Shown here one piece after another: positions 36,473 through 44,173 of a DNA stretch of 64,000 bases. A program made the translations under genes and the position numbers. Below the pieces are notes generated by a model, which worked only from the letters and a program-made list of their open reading frames with translations, was not told where the DNA came from and made no database searches. Within the stretch, counting starts at the first letter, position 1. The number at the start of each line of letters is the position of its first letter. Source of the stretch: Calothrix sp. NIES-2098 (lineage in GTDB: Bacteria > Cyanobacteriota > Cyanobacteriia > Cyanobacteriales > Nostocaceae). Location: the NCBI GenBank assembly GCA_002368175.1, contig AP018172.1:4653001-4717000 (forward strand). The letters are read 5' to 3'.

Positions 36473-36793
36473 ATGGCTTGGATATACCTTCTAATTGCTG
36501 GGTTGCTGGAGATGGGATGGGCAATTGGACTGAAGTATACACAAGGATTTACTAAACTTGGCCCTAGTATTGCTACTGTTGCTTGTATGGTAGTGAGTTT
36601 CGTTTTCTTATCAACAGCACTGCGTACATTACCAGTGGGTACAGCTTACGCCATCTGGACTGGTATAGGAGCTGCGGGTACAGCTTTGATGGGTGTAATT
36701 TTGTTGGGAGAACCAGCTGAATTTAGGCGTTTTTTCTGTATTGGCTTAATTATGGCTGGTGTGCTGGGGCTGAGGCTTGTCTCTTCGCATTAG
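36473..36793 (+). CDS. sugE: SMR family transporter, SugE/Gdx type
   Basis: A 106-residue four-helix transporter of the small multidrug resistance family, from the ATG at 36473 after GGGGAG. The start MAWIYLLIAGLLEMGWAIGLKY carries the central Glu (residue 13) and the WAIGLK pattern typical of the Gdx subgroup, which exports guanidinium in exchange for protons; GTAYAIWTGIGAAGTALMG is the family signature. The Gdx role is inferred from those motifs. A guanidine riboswitch would need more room than the 140-base gap offers and was not seen. Confidence 0.88.
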   Translation: MAWIYLLIAGLLEMGWAIGLKYTQGFTKLGPSIATVACMVVSFVFLSTALRTLPVGTAYAIWTGIGAAGTALMGVILLGEPAEFRRFFCIGLIMAGVLGLRLVSSH

Positions 36794-36888
36794 TCTTAAC
36801 CTTGAAGCAGGTGCGATCGCACAAAGTACAATTTGGCATCCGAAGCTGTATTCTCAAATAGGGGTATTCTGCATTTGTAAATTACTAT

Positions 36889-37788
36889 ATGTCTGCTGGA
36901 CAAAAACTACGTCAGTTATTGGCGCGTCCTGAAATTATTGTCATTCCTGGAGTCTACGACTGTCTGGGTGCTAAGTTGGCTGAAAACTCAGGTTTTGAAG
37001 TAGTGGCTACTAGCGGTTTTGGCATTGCTGCTTCTACATTGGGTTTACCAGACTACGGTTTTCTTACTGCTACAGAAATGCTCTACAGTGTAGGGCGAAT
37101 TGCGCAATCAATTACTGTTCCTTTAATTGCTGATTTAGATACTGGCTACGGTAACGCTTTGAATGCCATCCGGACTGTTAAGGATGCTGTACAGTTGGGT
37201 TTGGCTGGCGTACTGCTAGAAGATCAGGAATGGCCGAAAAAGTGCGGTCATTTTGAGGGTAAGCGAGTTATCCCCCTTGCAGAACACGCCGGAAAAATCC
37301 GCGCCGCCGTAGAAGCCCGTGGTGATAGCGATCTGGTAATTATTGCTCGCACTGATGCGCGTGCTACCTTAGGTTTAGAAGAAGCGATCGCTCGCGGTCG
37401 AGCTTACATTGCCGCGGGTGCAGATATACTCTTTGTAGAAGCTCCCCAATCTGTAGAAGAATTAAAAGCGATCGCAGCTGCTTTTCCAAACGTACCACTA
37501 GTAGCTAATATCGTTGAAGGTGGTAAAACTCCCCAACTAACTGCTGCTGAGTTACAGCAATTAGGCTTTAAAATAGTGTTTTTTCCGCTTACGGCTCTGT
37601 TCGCTGTCACTAAGGTAATGACCGCTTGCTTAACTCATTTAAAAACACAGGGAAGCACAGCGAACTTGACAGATTTAGTCAGCTTTCAAGAATTTCAAGA
37701 ACTCATCGGTGTCCCTAAATATCTGCAAATGGAAAAGCACTTTGCAGCAGAAAACTGCACGCTAATTTCTGACACAATTCAGAAATAA
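36889..37788 (+). CDS. isocitrate lyase/PEP mutase family protein
   Basis: A 299-residue TIM-barrel protein of the isocitrate lyase/phosphonomutase superfamily. The key motif KKCGH (catalytic Cys) follows LLEDQEWP, with metal ligands in IADLDTGYGNALN and ARTDARATLGLEEAIARG. The size and motifs resemble 2-methylisocitrate lyase (PrpB), carboxyphosphonoenolpyruvate mutase-like and oxaloacetate decarboxylase members; sequence alone does not choose among them. The Cys-containing motif favours a lyase. It lies downstream of sugE with its own short gap. Confidence 0.85.
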   Translation: MSAGQKLRQLLARPEIIVIPGVYDCLGAKLAENSGFEVVATSGFGIAASTLGLPDYGFLTATEMLYSVGRIAQSITVPLIADLDTGYGNALNAIRTVKDAVQLGLAGVLLEDQEWPKKCGHFEGKRVIPLAEHAGKIRAAVEARGDSDLVIIARTDARATLGLEEAIARGRAYIAAGADILFVEAPQSVEELKAIAAAFPNVPLVANIVEGGKTPQLTAAELQQLGFKIVFFPLTALFAVTKVMTACLTHLKTQGSTANLTDLVSFQEFQELIGVPKYLQMEKHFAAENCTLISDTIQK

Positions 37789-37964
37789 AAATGTGGATAA
37801 ATTTTTGGTCATTCACCTTTGTGTCTTTGTGTCTCTGTGGTTACATAAAATCTATATTTTGAACCACAAACAGGCTAAATCCCAAATAAAACTCTTAAAA
37901 AACTGGTTTAGCCTTACCTACAATATGCGAAACTTGGCAATAGTTCTAACAAAATCAATTTAAG

Positions 37965-38450
37965 ATGAATACCAAAATTTCTGACATTGCAGTTAAAACA
38001 ATCAACGGTGAAGAAAAGCAACTTAGTGAGTACGCTGGTAAAGTACTATTAATTGTGAATGTAGCTTCCTATTGCGGTTACACTCCTCAATATGAGGGGC
38101 TAGAAAAGTTGAACCAAGAGTATGGAGAAGCTGGATTACGTATTCTCGCCTTTCCCTCCAATGATTTTGGCGCACAAGAACCTGGAAGCAACGAAGAAAT
38201 TGTACAATTCTGTACGAATAACTATGGAGTGACTTTTGAACTATTCGATAAAGTTAATGCCAAAAGTTTGCCACAGCATCCACTTTATGCTCGACTCACC
38301 AATGCAGTTGAACCAACAGGCCCTGTAGCTTGGAATTTTGAAAAATTCGTCATCAATAAACAGGGTGAAGTAGTGGCTCGTTTTAAGAGTAGTGTCAAAC
38401 CATATTCACCAGAATTAATTGCCACAATTGAAAGTGAATTAGCAAAATAA
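37965..38450 (+). CDS. glutathione peroxidase (Cys type)
   Basis: A 161-residue thioredoxin-fold peroxidase. The active-site Cys37 lies in VNVASYCGYTPQY, with the partner Gln in FPSNDFGAQEPGSNEEI and Trp in VAWNFEKFVI. It uses Cys rather than selenocysteine; cyanobacterial members of this type usually reduce lipid or organic peroxides with thioredoxin or NADPH-derived electrons. A 7-base-type repeat (CTTTGTGTCTTTGTGTCTCTG) is just upstream at 37817-37840. It is 27 bases before the epimerase gene, so they may be co-transcribed. Confidence 0.92.
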   Translation: MNTKISDIAVKTINGEEKQLSEYAGKVLLIVNVASYCGYTPQYEGLEKLNQEYGEAGLRILAFPSNDFGAQEPGSNEEIVQFCTNNYGVTFELFDKVNAKSLPQHPLYARLTNAVEPTGPVAWNFEKFVINKQGEVVARFKSSVKPYSPELIATIESELAK

Positions 38451-38477
38451 ATTCAAAATTAAGGGTTTTAAAGCCAC

Positions 38478-39302
38478 ATGAATATTGCAATTATTGGTTG
38501 TGGTTATGTAGGTTGTGCAGTTGCTCAATATTGGCAAGAAAAAGCGAACTTTGTGGTGACAGCAACCACAACTTCACCTACACGTGTACCAGTACTAGAA
38601 GCAGTAGCCCAAAAAGTCATCCTTACTAAAGGCAACGATATAGAGGGACTAAAATCAGTATTACAAAATCAAGATGTGATACTGTTGAGTGTTGCTGCTA
38701 AAGGTGCAGACTTTTATGAAGAGGCGTATTTACAAACAGCTAAAACTTTAGTTTCTATCTTACCAGAATTTTCTCGCATCAAGCAGTTGATATATACAGG
38801 AAGTTATTCGGTATATGGAGATAGAAATGGTGAGGTTGTTGATGAAGAAACAACTGTGCTACCTAGCAGTCCAGGTGCTAAAATTCTCCGCGAAACTGAA
38901 GAAGTTTTGTTATCAGCAGCTAATGAAAATCTCCACGTCTGTATTTTGCGTTTAGGAGGAATTTACGGGACTGGTAGGGAACTGATCAAAATATTTGGTC
39001 GCTTTGCTGGTACAACTCGCTCCGGTAATGGCAATGACATCACAAATTGGGTTCATCTTGATGATATTGTTGGTGCTATTGAGTTTGCCCGTCAACACAA
39101 TTTACAAGGTATTTATAACCTAGTAGATGATGCCCATCTAATTAGTCGTGAGTTTTTTGATACTCTGCTAACAAAACACAATTTACCTCAGATTAGTTGG
39201 GATGCTTCCCTTCAAAGTAATCGCCAATATAATGCTTGGGTATCGAATCAAAAAATCAAAGACGCTGGATATCAGCTAAAACATCCGCAAATGATTTTTT
39301 AA
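38478..39302 (+). CDS. NAD-dependent epimerase/dehydratase family protein
   Basis: A 274-residue Rossmann-fold protein of the extended SDR group. The nucleotide site is IIGCGYVGCAVAQYW near the N-terminus. YTGSYSVYGDRNGEVVDE contains the Ser/Tyr region, but a Tyr-xxx-Lys pair is not clearly present, so enzymatic activity is uncertain. LRLGGIYGTGRELIKI and NWVHLDDIVGAIEFA are typical of sugar-nucleotide epimerase-like proteins (YeeF/SAM-dependent group). It is followed by the hydrolase gene 19 bases later; the two look like one unit. Confidence 0.85.
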   Translation: MNIAIIGCGYVGCAVAQYWQEKANFVVTATTTSPTRVPVLEAVAQKVILTKGNDIEGLKSVLQNQDVILLSVAAKGADFYEEAYLQTAKTLVSILPEFSRIKQLIYTGSYSVYGDRNGEVVDEETTVLPSSPGAKILRETEEVLLSAANENLHVCILRLGGIYGTGRELIKIFGRFAGTTRSGNGNDITNWVHLDDIVGAIEFARQHNLQGIYNLVDDAHLISREFFDTLLTKHNLPQISWDASLQSNRQYNAWVSNQKIKDAGYQLKHPQMIF

Positions 39303-39321
39303 CAAATAAGGCTGGTATATT

Positions 39322-40251
39322 ATGCAATCATCTAATGATTTGCGATCGCTAAATCCAACAGCATCTCCTACTCAGTTTTATAATTGGCATAATTATCGCT
39401 GTGCCTACGAAGTGCAGCAACCAAATAGTTCCCCACCTCAAGGTATTCCTCTCCTATTAATTCATCCTATTGGTGTGGGATTATCGCGGCAATTTTGGCA
39501 ACGATTTTGCCGTGAATGGTATCAAACTGGGCATCGAAATCAAATTTATAACCCCGATTTATTGGGATGTGGTGAAAGTGATATGCCCCATGTCGCTTAC
39601 ACTCCTGATGATTGGGCAGAACAATTGCATTACTTTCTGCAAACAGTAGTACAAAAACCTGTAATTGTATTAGTGCAAGGTGGTTTATTACCGATTGCTC
39701 TGAGATTAATTCCTAAAGAACCAAAGTTAATTCACTCCCTAATATTATCAGGCCCTCCAGCTTGGCCTATCATCACCAAAAAAGTACCAGCATGGCGACA
39801 GAAATTAGCTTGGAATCTCTTTGATTCACCCTTTGGTAATGCGTTTTATCGTTATGCACGCACTACAAAGTTTTTGCGTTCTTTTTCGACTCGCCAACTT
39901 TTTGCCTCTGGCGATATGGTTGATTCAGAATGGTTGGATACTTTAGTAGTAGGTGCAAAAAATACCGCCAGCCGCCACGCCGTATTTTCATTTTTATCAA
40001 GCTTTTGGCGACAGGATTATAGTAAGGAGATCGCCTCTATTCAGCAACCAACATTAGTAGTTGTGGGAGAACAAGCATCAAGTATTAGTCGAGAAGGTAA
40101 AGTTGCAACCCCAGAGGAACGTTTAGCTGACTATTTAGCTTATTTACCGCAAGGACGCGGCATAAAAATAGCTGGGCGCAATGTTCTACCTTATGAATCG
40201 ACCAGTGAATTTGTGAGTGCGATCGCACCCTTTATCGATGAATTTGCTTAG
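39322..40251 (+). CDS. alpha/beta-hydrolase fold protein lacking the nucleophile serine
   Basis: A 309-residue alpha/beta-hydrolase: LLLIHPIGVGLSRQFWQRF holds the oxyanion segment, NPDLLGCGESDMP the next strand and LILSGPPAWP a later one. Where the Gly-x-Ser-x-Gly elbow is expected, it reads VLVQGGLLPIA, with Gly in the nucleophile place; the late His region is also weak. It may be a non-catalytic member or use another mechanism. Cyanobacterial relatives with this pattern are common to my memory. Neighbour of the epimerase gene. Confidence 0.82.
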   Translation: MQSSNDLRSLNPTASPTQFYNWHNYRCAYEVQQPNSSPPQGIPLLLIHPIGVGLSRQFWQRFCREWYQTGHRNQIYNPDLLGCGESDMPHVAYTPDDWAEQLHYFLQTVVQKPVIVLVQGGLLPIALRLIPKEPKLIHSLILSGPPAWPIITKKVPAWRQKLAWNLFDSPFGNAFYRYARTTKFLRSFSTRQLFASGDMVDSEWLDTLVVGAKNTASRHAVFSFLSSFWRQDYSKEIASIQQPTLVVVGEQASSISREGKVATPEERLADYLAYLPQGRGIKIAGRNVLPYESTSEFVSAIAPFIDEFA

Positions 40252-40402
40252 GCATTTCTTACTCAAGCAAGTTGCACACTGATTGACAATTATACTAGTA
40301 TATCTGCGCACAAATAAAATCTTGCTGCAAAACAGTGCTAAAAGCTTAGAGTAAACTTCTTTGAACTTTTGGCACTATTAATTGATTATTTCAGGAGGCC
40401 TA

Positions 40403-41137
40403 ATGCTGTCCAATCGCCGAGGACAACGAGTTCCCAATGTCACGTTTCGTACTCGTAAAGACAATCACTGGGTAGATGTGACTACCGATGAACTATTTGC
40501 TAATAAGACAGTAGTTGTTTTCTCCTTACCAGGCGCTTTTACTCCCACTTGTTCTTCCACCCACCTACCTGGTTATAACCAGTTGGCTAATGTGTTTAAA
40601 GAAAATGGCGTGGATGACATTATCTGTATTTCCGTCAATGATGCCTTTGTTATGAATGAATGGGCTAAAGACCAAGAAGCCAGCAACATCAAATTAATAC
40701 CTGATGGTAATGGTGAATTTACTGAAGGTATGGGAATGCTGGTAGATAAATCAGACTTGGGCTTTGGTAAACGCTCATGGCGCTATTCCATGCTGGTCAA
40801 GGATGGTGTCATTGATAACATGTTCATTGAGCCGGAAGAGCCAGGAGATCCCTTTAAAGTATCTGATGCTGAGACAATGCTCAGATATATTAATCCCCAA
40901 GCAGTGAAGCCCAAGCTGATTTCTTTATTTGCAAAAGTAGGTTGTCCTTACTGTGCGCGTGCTAAAGCATTGCTCAAAGAGCATGGTTTAGATTATGAAG
41001 AAATAGTCTTAGGTAAAGATGTGACTACTCATTCTTTGAAAGCAGTTACAGGTGCGACAACAGTTCCCCAAGTATTTATCGATGGACAACTTATTGGTGG
41101 TTCAGAAGCACTAGCAGCTTACTTTGGTGAAAACTAG
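40403..41137 (+). CDS. peroxiredoxin-glutaredoxin fusion protein
   Basis: A 244-residue fusion from the ATG at 40403, which follows AGGAGG perfectly. The N-terminal peroxiredoxin-5 domain has the peroxidatic Cys50 in GAFTPTCSSTHLPGY. The C-terminal glutaredoxin domain (about 170-244) has CPYC in KVGCPYCARAK, TVPQVFIDG and GGSEAL. Such hybrids reduce peroxides with glutathione through their own glutaredoxin. It is known in cyanobacteria and some pathogens. A strong terminator follows, so it is a single gene. Confidence 0.94.
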   Translation: MLSNRRGQRVPNVTFRTRKDNHWVDVTTDELFANKTVVVFSLPGAFTPTCSSTHLPGYNQLANVFKENGVDDIICISVNDAFVMNEWAKDQEASNIKLIPDGNGEFTEGMGMLVDKSDLGFGKRSWRYSMLVKDGVIDNMFIEPEEPGDPFKVSDAETMLRYINPQAVKPKLISLFAKVGCPYCARAKALLKEHGLDYEEIVLGKDVTTHSLKAVTGATTVPQVFIDGQLIGGSEALAAYFGEN

Positions 41138-41161
41138 ATAGCAGTTAATAATCTAAATTTC

Positions 41162-41192
41162 AGCGTTGTTCCTAACAAAGCAACGCTTTTTT
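41162..41192 (+). terminator. rho-independent terminator of the peroxiredoxin gene
   Basis: AGCGTTG (41162-41168) pairs with CAACGCT (41181-41187), followed directly by a T-run to 41192. It starts 25 bases after the stop codon. Confidence 0.85.
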
Positions 41193-41239
41193 AGTAATTA
41201 TTCTGAATTTTTTATATATAGTGTCAAGGTTTTTCGTAG

Positions 41240-41260
41240 GGGTTTAGCAATGCTAAACCC
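41240..41260. repeat. GGGTTTAGCAATGCTAAACCC palindrome, copy 2
   Basis: A perfect 10-bp inverted repeat around a single A. Related copies are at 30303 and 47941. It lies in the 309-base gap 41138-41446, which otherwise holds the terminator at 41162 and the MITE-like element at 41344. Confidence 0.7.
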
Positions 41261-41343
41261 TTATCAGTATATTCGTATAACTATAAAATTAAAATAACTC
41301 TCAGTATTGAGATACTCCTAATAAAAACTTGTTCAAAATCGCC

Positions 41344-41435
41344 TATAGTGGTTCTCGTTTGGATGCAATATATAATAGGGCACAGCATTGTTACTTATCA
41401 ATCGTGTATATTTGATGCAATTGAGAACCGCTATA
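41344..41435. mobile_element. MITE-like element, 92 bp
   Basis: The two ends are inverse copies: TATAGTGGTTCTC (from 41344) against the reverse complement of the right end, TATAGCGGTTCTC (to 41435). The similarity goes on for about 29 bases inward with a few mismatches (TTGGATGCAATATA against TTGCATCAAATATA). It encodes nothing. Ends beginning TATAG fit a miniature element moved by an IS630-type transposase at TA targets, which is an inference. Confidence 0.6.
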
Positions 41436-41446
41436 TATTTAGAACT

Positions 41447-42699
41447 TTAACTTACTTTTAAACGATATTTCCGTTTAATAGCTTCCACTTCTTGTCTCAG
41501 CCCATTGGCGTGAAGCAAACCAACATAACCACTTAATTGGCAATTACCATTGTTATTATAAAGATAAATATGGGGAATCTGAGCTATGTTATCTCGCATA
41601 TTTAATTTTCCACTACGATCTGAAAACTGAAAACTTTCTATAAGTTTATCAAATTCACCCAAGTAATTATGCCAACCATTATCTATGGTGTAGTCTTTAG
41701 TTTTTGCAGACTCTGTAGCTTCTATTAAAGTAATTGTCATTCCAGGAACTTTTTTTAACTGCTCGATAACTATATCTATTATTCTGTCTTGAGTCCCTAA
41801 AATATTATCTACAATAATTTTTGCAGTTTGAGAACATTTCCAATAATTAATATGAGCATCGGGCGCACCTGATGCTATTGCAGCAAGAGACAATGCAATG
41901 CTTGGTTGATGCCTGGATTTGCATTAATAGCAGGAGATTCAGCTAGCCCACGTACCGTTTTTTCAAAATCATTAGCAACAGTTGATATAAATTTATCTTG
42001 AATTGATAAATTAGTTGAATCACTGAGTTTTAAGCTAGAACCTATAGGATAAGCAATTAAGTCAGAAGAATGAATAATGTTAATCCATCGGATAGGTTGT
42101 TTATGAAATAGAAGCGCAAAATTATTAGCCTGTTCGGGCTGAAAATCAAAAATCATATTGAACAACAGGATGGGTGAACCCATCGTTGTAATACTTTTTA
42201 AGTTAACTTTCTCAAGGATTAAGGAGCGAATTTTAAATGCCGGATCGCGAGGTTGGAATTTATCAGAAAACAAAATATCCCATAAAATTACAGTTCCCAT
42301 AGAATGGGCAACAATATGAAAATCTTGTTCTTCAGGGTGATTGACGATAAAATCTTCTAAATGTCAGGCAATGGATTCTCGGATTTTCGCGCCTCGTTCT
42401 AAGTTAAGGTAAGTAAAAGCATCGCCTACAAAATCGGAAAGAAATTCTCGTCTGATTTCTTGTCCACGAAATATATCTTGAAGATTAACATTAGGATCTT
42501 GTTTTTTTAGGTTTGCCAAATCTCGATCGATACAATTCCAGATTTTGTCCTTTTTATTTAAAACATCAGCATAAAATCCAGAATGGAAATATGGTAAATC
42601 TTTGCTACGTTGCGTTAATTCCTCTTTAATGAGATGTTTTAATGGTTGAGCAAATTTAACTTTTGATTCGGCAACACCATGAATAAAAAATATCAGCAT
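41447..42699 (-). pseudogene. broken lipase/alpha-beta-hydrolase gene (nonsense plus frameshift)
   Basis: Three open pieces make one protein of about 415 residues. 42364-42699 holds the start MLIFFIHGVAES. After an in-frame TGA (42364-42366) the same frame goes on with HLEDFIVNHPEEQDFHIVAH and SMGT, the nucleophile elbow, up to 41875. A frameshift near 41890-41925 then moves to a frame that reads SLAAIASGAPDAHINYWK to the stop at 41447. The TGA looks like a changed CGA (Arg). Two different lesions argue for true decay and not a base error. The family is a cytosolic lipase-like hydrolase without signal peptide. Confidence 0.8.
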
Positions 42700-43023
42700 T
42701 GTACATTATTATAAATGACAGCGCTTCCAATTTACTTTATATATTTCTAAAGCGACAATGTGGAAATAACTTAAATGATAATTTACTAGCCAATTTAAAA
42801 ACGACAGATAGATATGGGCACGGCACCAGTAAGATATTTAATATGCCAAAAGATTGTGGATGTTCCCTACAAAGAATTTATCTGTCACAAACATTATTTG
42901 AATTGGTATAAGTTTGATGACATTACCCAAAGGCTGAACCCACAAGGAGCTGATGTGTTTAGTAGTCTGAAGGATTGAGATCGCAAAGATAGAAAATAGA
43001 ACAGTTGACCTGGAATATGCTAA
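42700..43023. other. intergenic region
   Basis: No gene is firmly supported. A 54-codon frame at 42814-42978 (MGTAPVRYLICQKIVDVPYK...) has protein-like composition, but no family match or ribosome-binding site is evident. The promoter of the pseudogene is expected near 42700-42760. Confidence 0.3.
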
Positions 43024-43296
43024 TTATGGTGTTGGTGCAGGTTGAATATGTTCCCCAGCGTAATAAACTAAGACTTTTCTGTGAGATTCATCAGGAATAT
43101 AAAAGATTCTATCTCCAGAAGTTACTTCGTATTCCCATACTCCTTTATATTTCTTACCTTTTAAAGGAAATACTCTTCTTGGTTTTCGTGTCATTGGTGC
43201 AGTACATAAGTCTTCATAGCAACGTTTTGTGTTTTCTGGACTACGTTGCATTAAAGCTTCCCACGCTTTGTTGACTTTTCGATTCTTAGCAACCAC
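43024..43296 (-). CDS. RelE/ParE-like toxin
   Basis: A 90-residue basic protein starting with GTG. The core PRRVFPLKGKKYKGVWEYEV, TSGDRIFYIPDE and VLVYYAGEH matches the RelE/ParE-like fold in which a basic residue set and a final Tyr/His act on mRNA or on gyrase. Members of this subgroup are annotated as translation-repressing toxins. The N-terminus is shorter or different from classical RelE. Its likely antitoxin gene is 112 bases upstream on the same strand. Confidence 0.72.
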   Translation of the reverse strand: MVAKNRKVNKAWEALMQRSPENTKRCYEDLCTAPMTRKPRRVFPLKGKKYKGVWEYEVTSGDRIFYIPDESHRKVLVYYAGEHIQPAPTP

Positions 43297-43327
43297 TAAC
43301 CATATTTTGTTGACAGTAGATAAACTA

Positions 43328-43356
43328 GGAGCCGTCAGTTCGACTCTGGCGGCTCC
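43328..43356. other. tRNA acceptor/T-arm-like hairpin
   Basis: GGAGCC (43328-43333), GTCAG (43334-43338), TTCGACT loop (43339-43345), CTGGC (43346-43350) and GGCTCC (43351-43356) form a stacked 11-bp stem with one G-T pair. The 7-base loop fits the T-loop pattern TTCGANT closed by a G-C pair, and an A follows as a discriminator would. It lies between antitoxin and toxin genes. It may be a tRNA 3'-end relic from integration, or a terminator. Confidence 0.45.
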
Positions 43357-43408
43357 AAACGATCGTTGCTTATTTCTTGGTCTGGCGGAATATCAGACAT
43401 AAGAGAGT

Positions 43409-43936
43409 TTACTTAGCATTTTCAACAGATGGTTGTGTCAATGGTATTTCATCCGTCTCGTCGTTAAAAGCAGCAGCAAGCTCAGGGCTAGAGATTGCAA
43501 TAGCGCTTTCATGCCATTCATGAATGATGGCGTCAATCATCTTCCATGCTGTAGTTGAAGAATCTACCAACCGAAAAGCCTTACTTAATTCCTTAATAAA
43601 CTCTTGAAGTTCATCTGAGTCAAACACACTCAACCATCCATAAGGATGTTCAAAGCCGATTTCTTTGCCTAATAATAGAGAAAAAGCGACAGTTAATGAT
43701 TCAAAAACAGCTTTACTTTGGATAGCAGTTTTTACCAGACAAGTTACTTCCTCCCTCGGTAATAAAGCAAAGAACTGTCCATTGCGTGTAATTGTTACGG
43801 GATGTTCAGCAGCTTTATCGAGAATATGACCGGGTTGACGGTTTAACTCCGTAGCAGAGATTAGCTCATCTAAGTAAGCATTGTTTAAAAATGCAAGAGG
43901 CATAATTTTGTGCGTTTTCAGAAAACGCTGAATCAT
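43409..43936 (-). CDS. Phd/YefM-like antitoxin with long C-terminal extension
   Basis: A 175-residue protein. Residues about 28-62 (LISATELNRQPGHILDKAAE HPVTITRNGQFFALLPREEV, shown in two parts) are a Phd/YefM-type DNA-binding antitoxin core. The remaining 110 residues are helical and acidic, much longer than in a typical Phd antitoxin (about 80 in total), and end in an acidic tail that could wrap the toxin. An ATG at 43903 (MPLAFLNNAY) is another start. With the RelE-like gene at 43024 it forms a probable type II toxin-antitoxin pair. Confidence 0.7.
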   Translation of the reverse strand: MIQRFLKTHKIMPLAFLNNAYLDELISATELNRQPGHILDKAAEHPVTITRNGQFFALLPREEVTCLVKTAIQSKAVFESLTVAFSLLLGKEIGFEHPYGWLSVFDSDELQEFIKELSKAFRLVDSSTTAWKMIDAIIHEWHESAIAISSPELAAAFNDETDEIPLTQPSVENAK

Positions 43937-44173
43937 TTAATCTGTGTTAATTACCTTTACGTATTATTTTACGTAATATCCTAACGCCGTCAATAAGCAT
44001 TGTGGCGGATTCCCTAGAAAGGCTTGATGTATAAGGTCGACAGAGTTGTAGTGGTACTGGAAGGGCGATTTTGTTAACCAGTTGAGCGATGAAGCGATCA
44101 ACACTATTGCCAACATAATTTGTTATAGATTGGAGAGAGGTACGCCGCTTTAAAAACTGACCAACAGATAGGG

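Noticed and set aside
42814..42978. 54-codon frame MGTAPVRYLICQKIVDVPYK...
   Set aside because: Composition is protein-like, but no ribosome-binding site, no family and no supporting neighbour; left as possible but unproven.
43328..43356. Functional tRNA gene
   Set aside because: No D arm, anticodon arm or CCA; only the acceptor and T-arm part can be formed.
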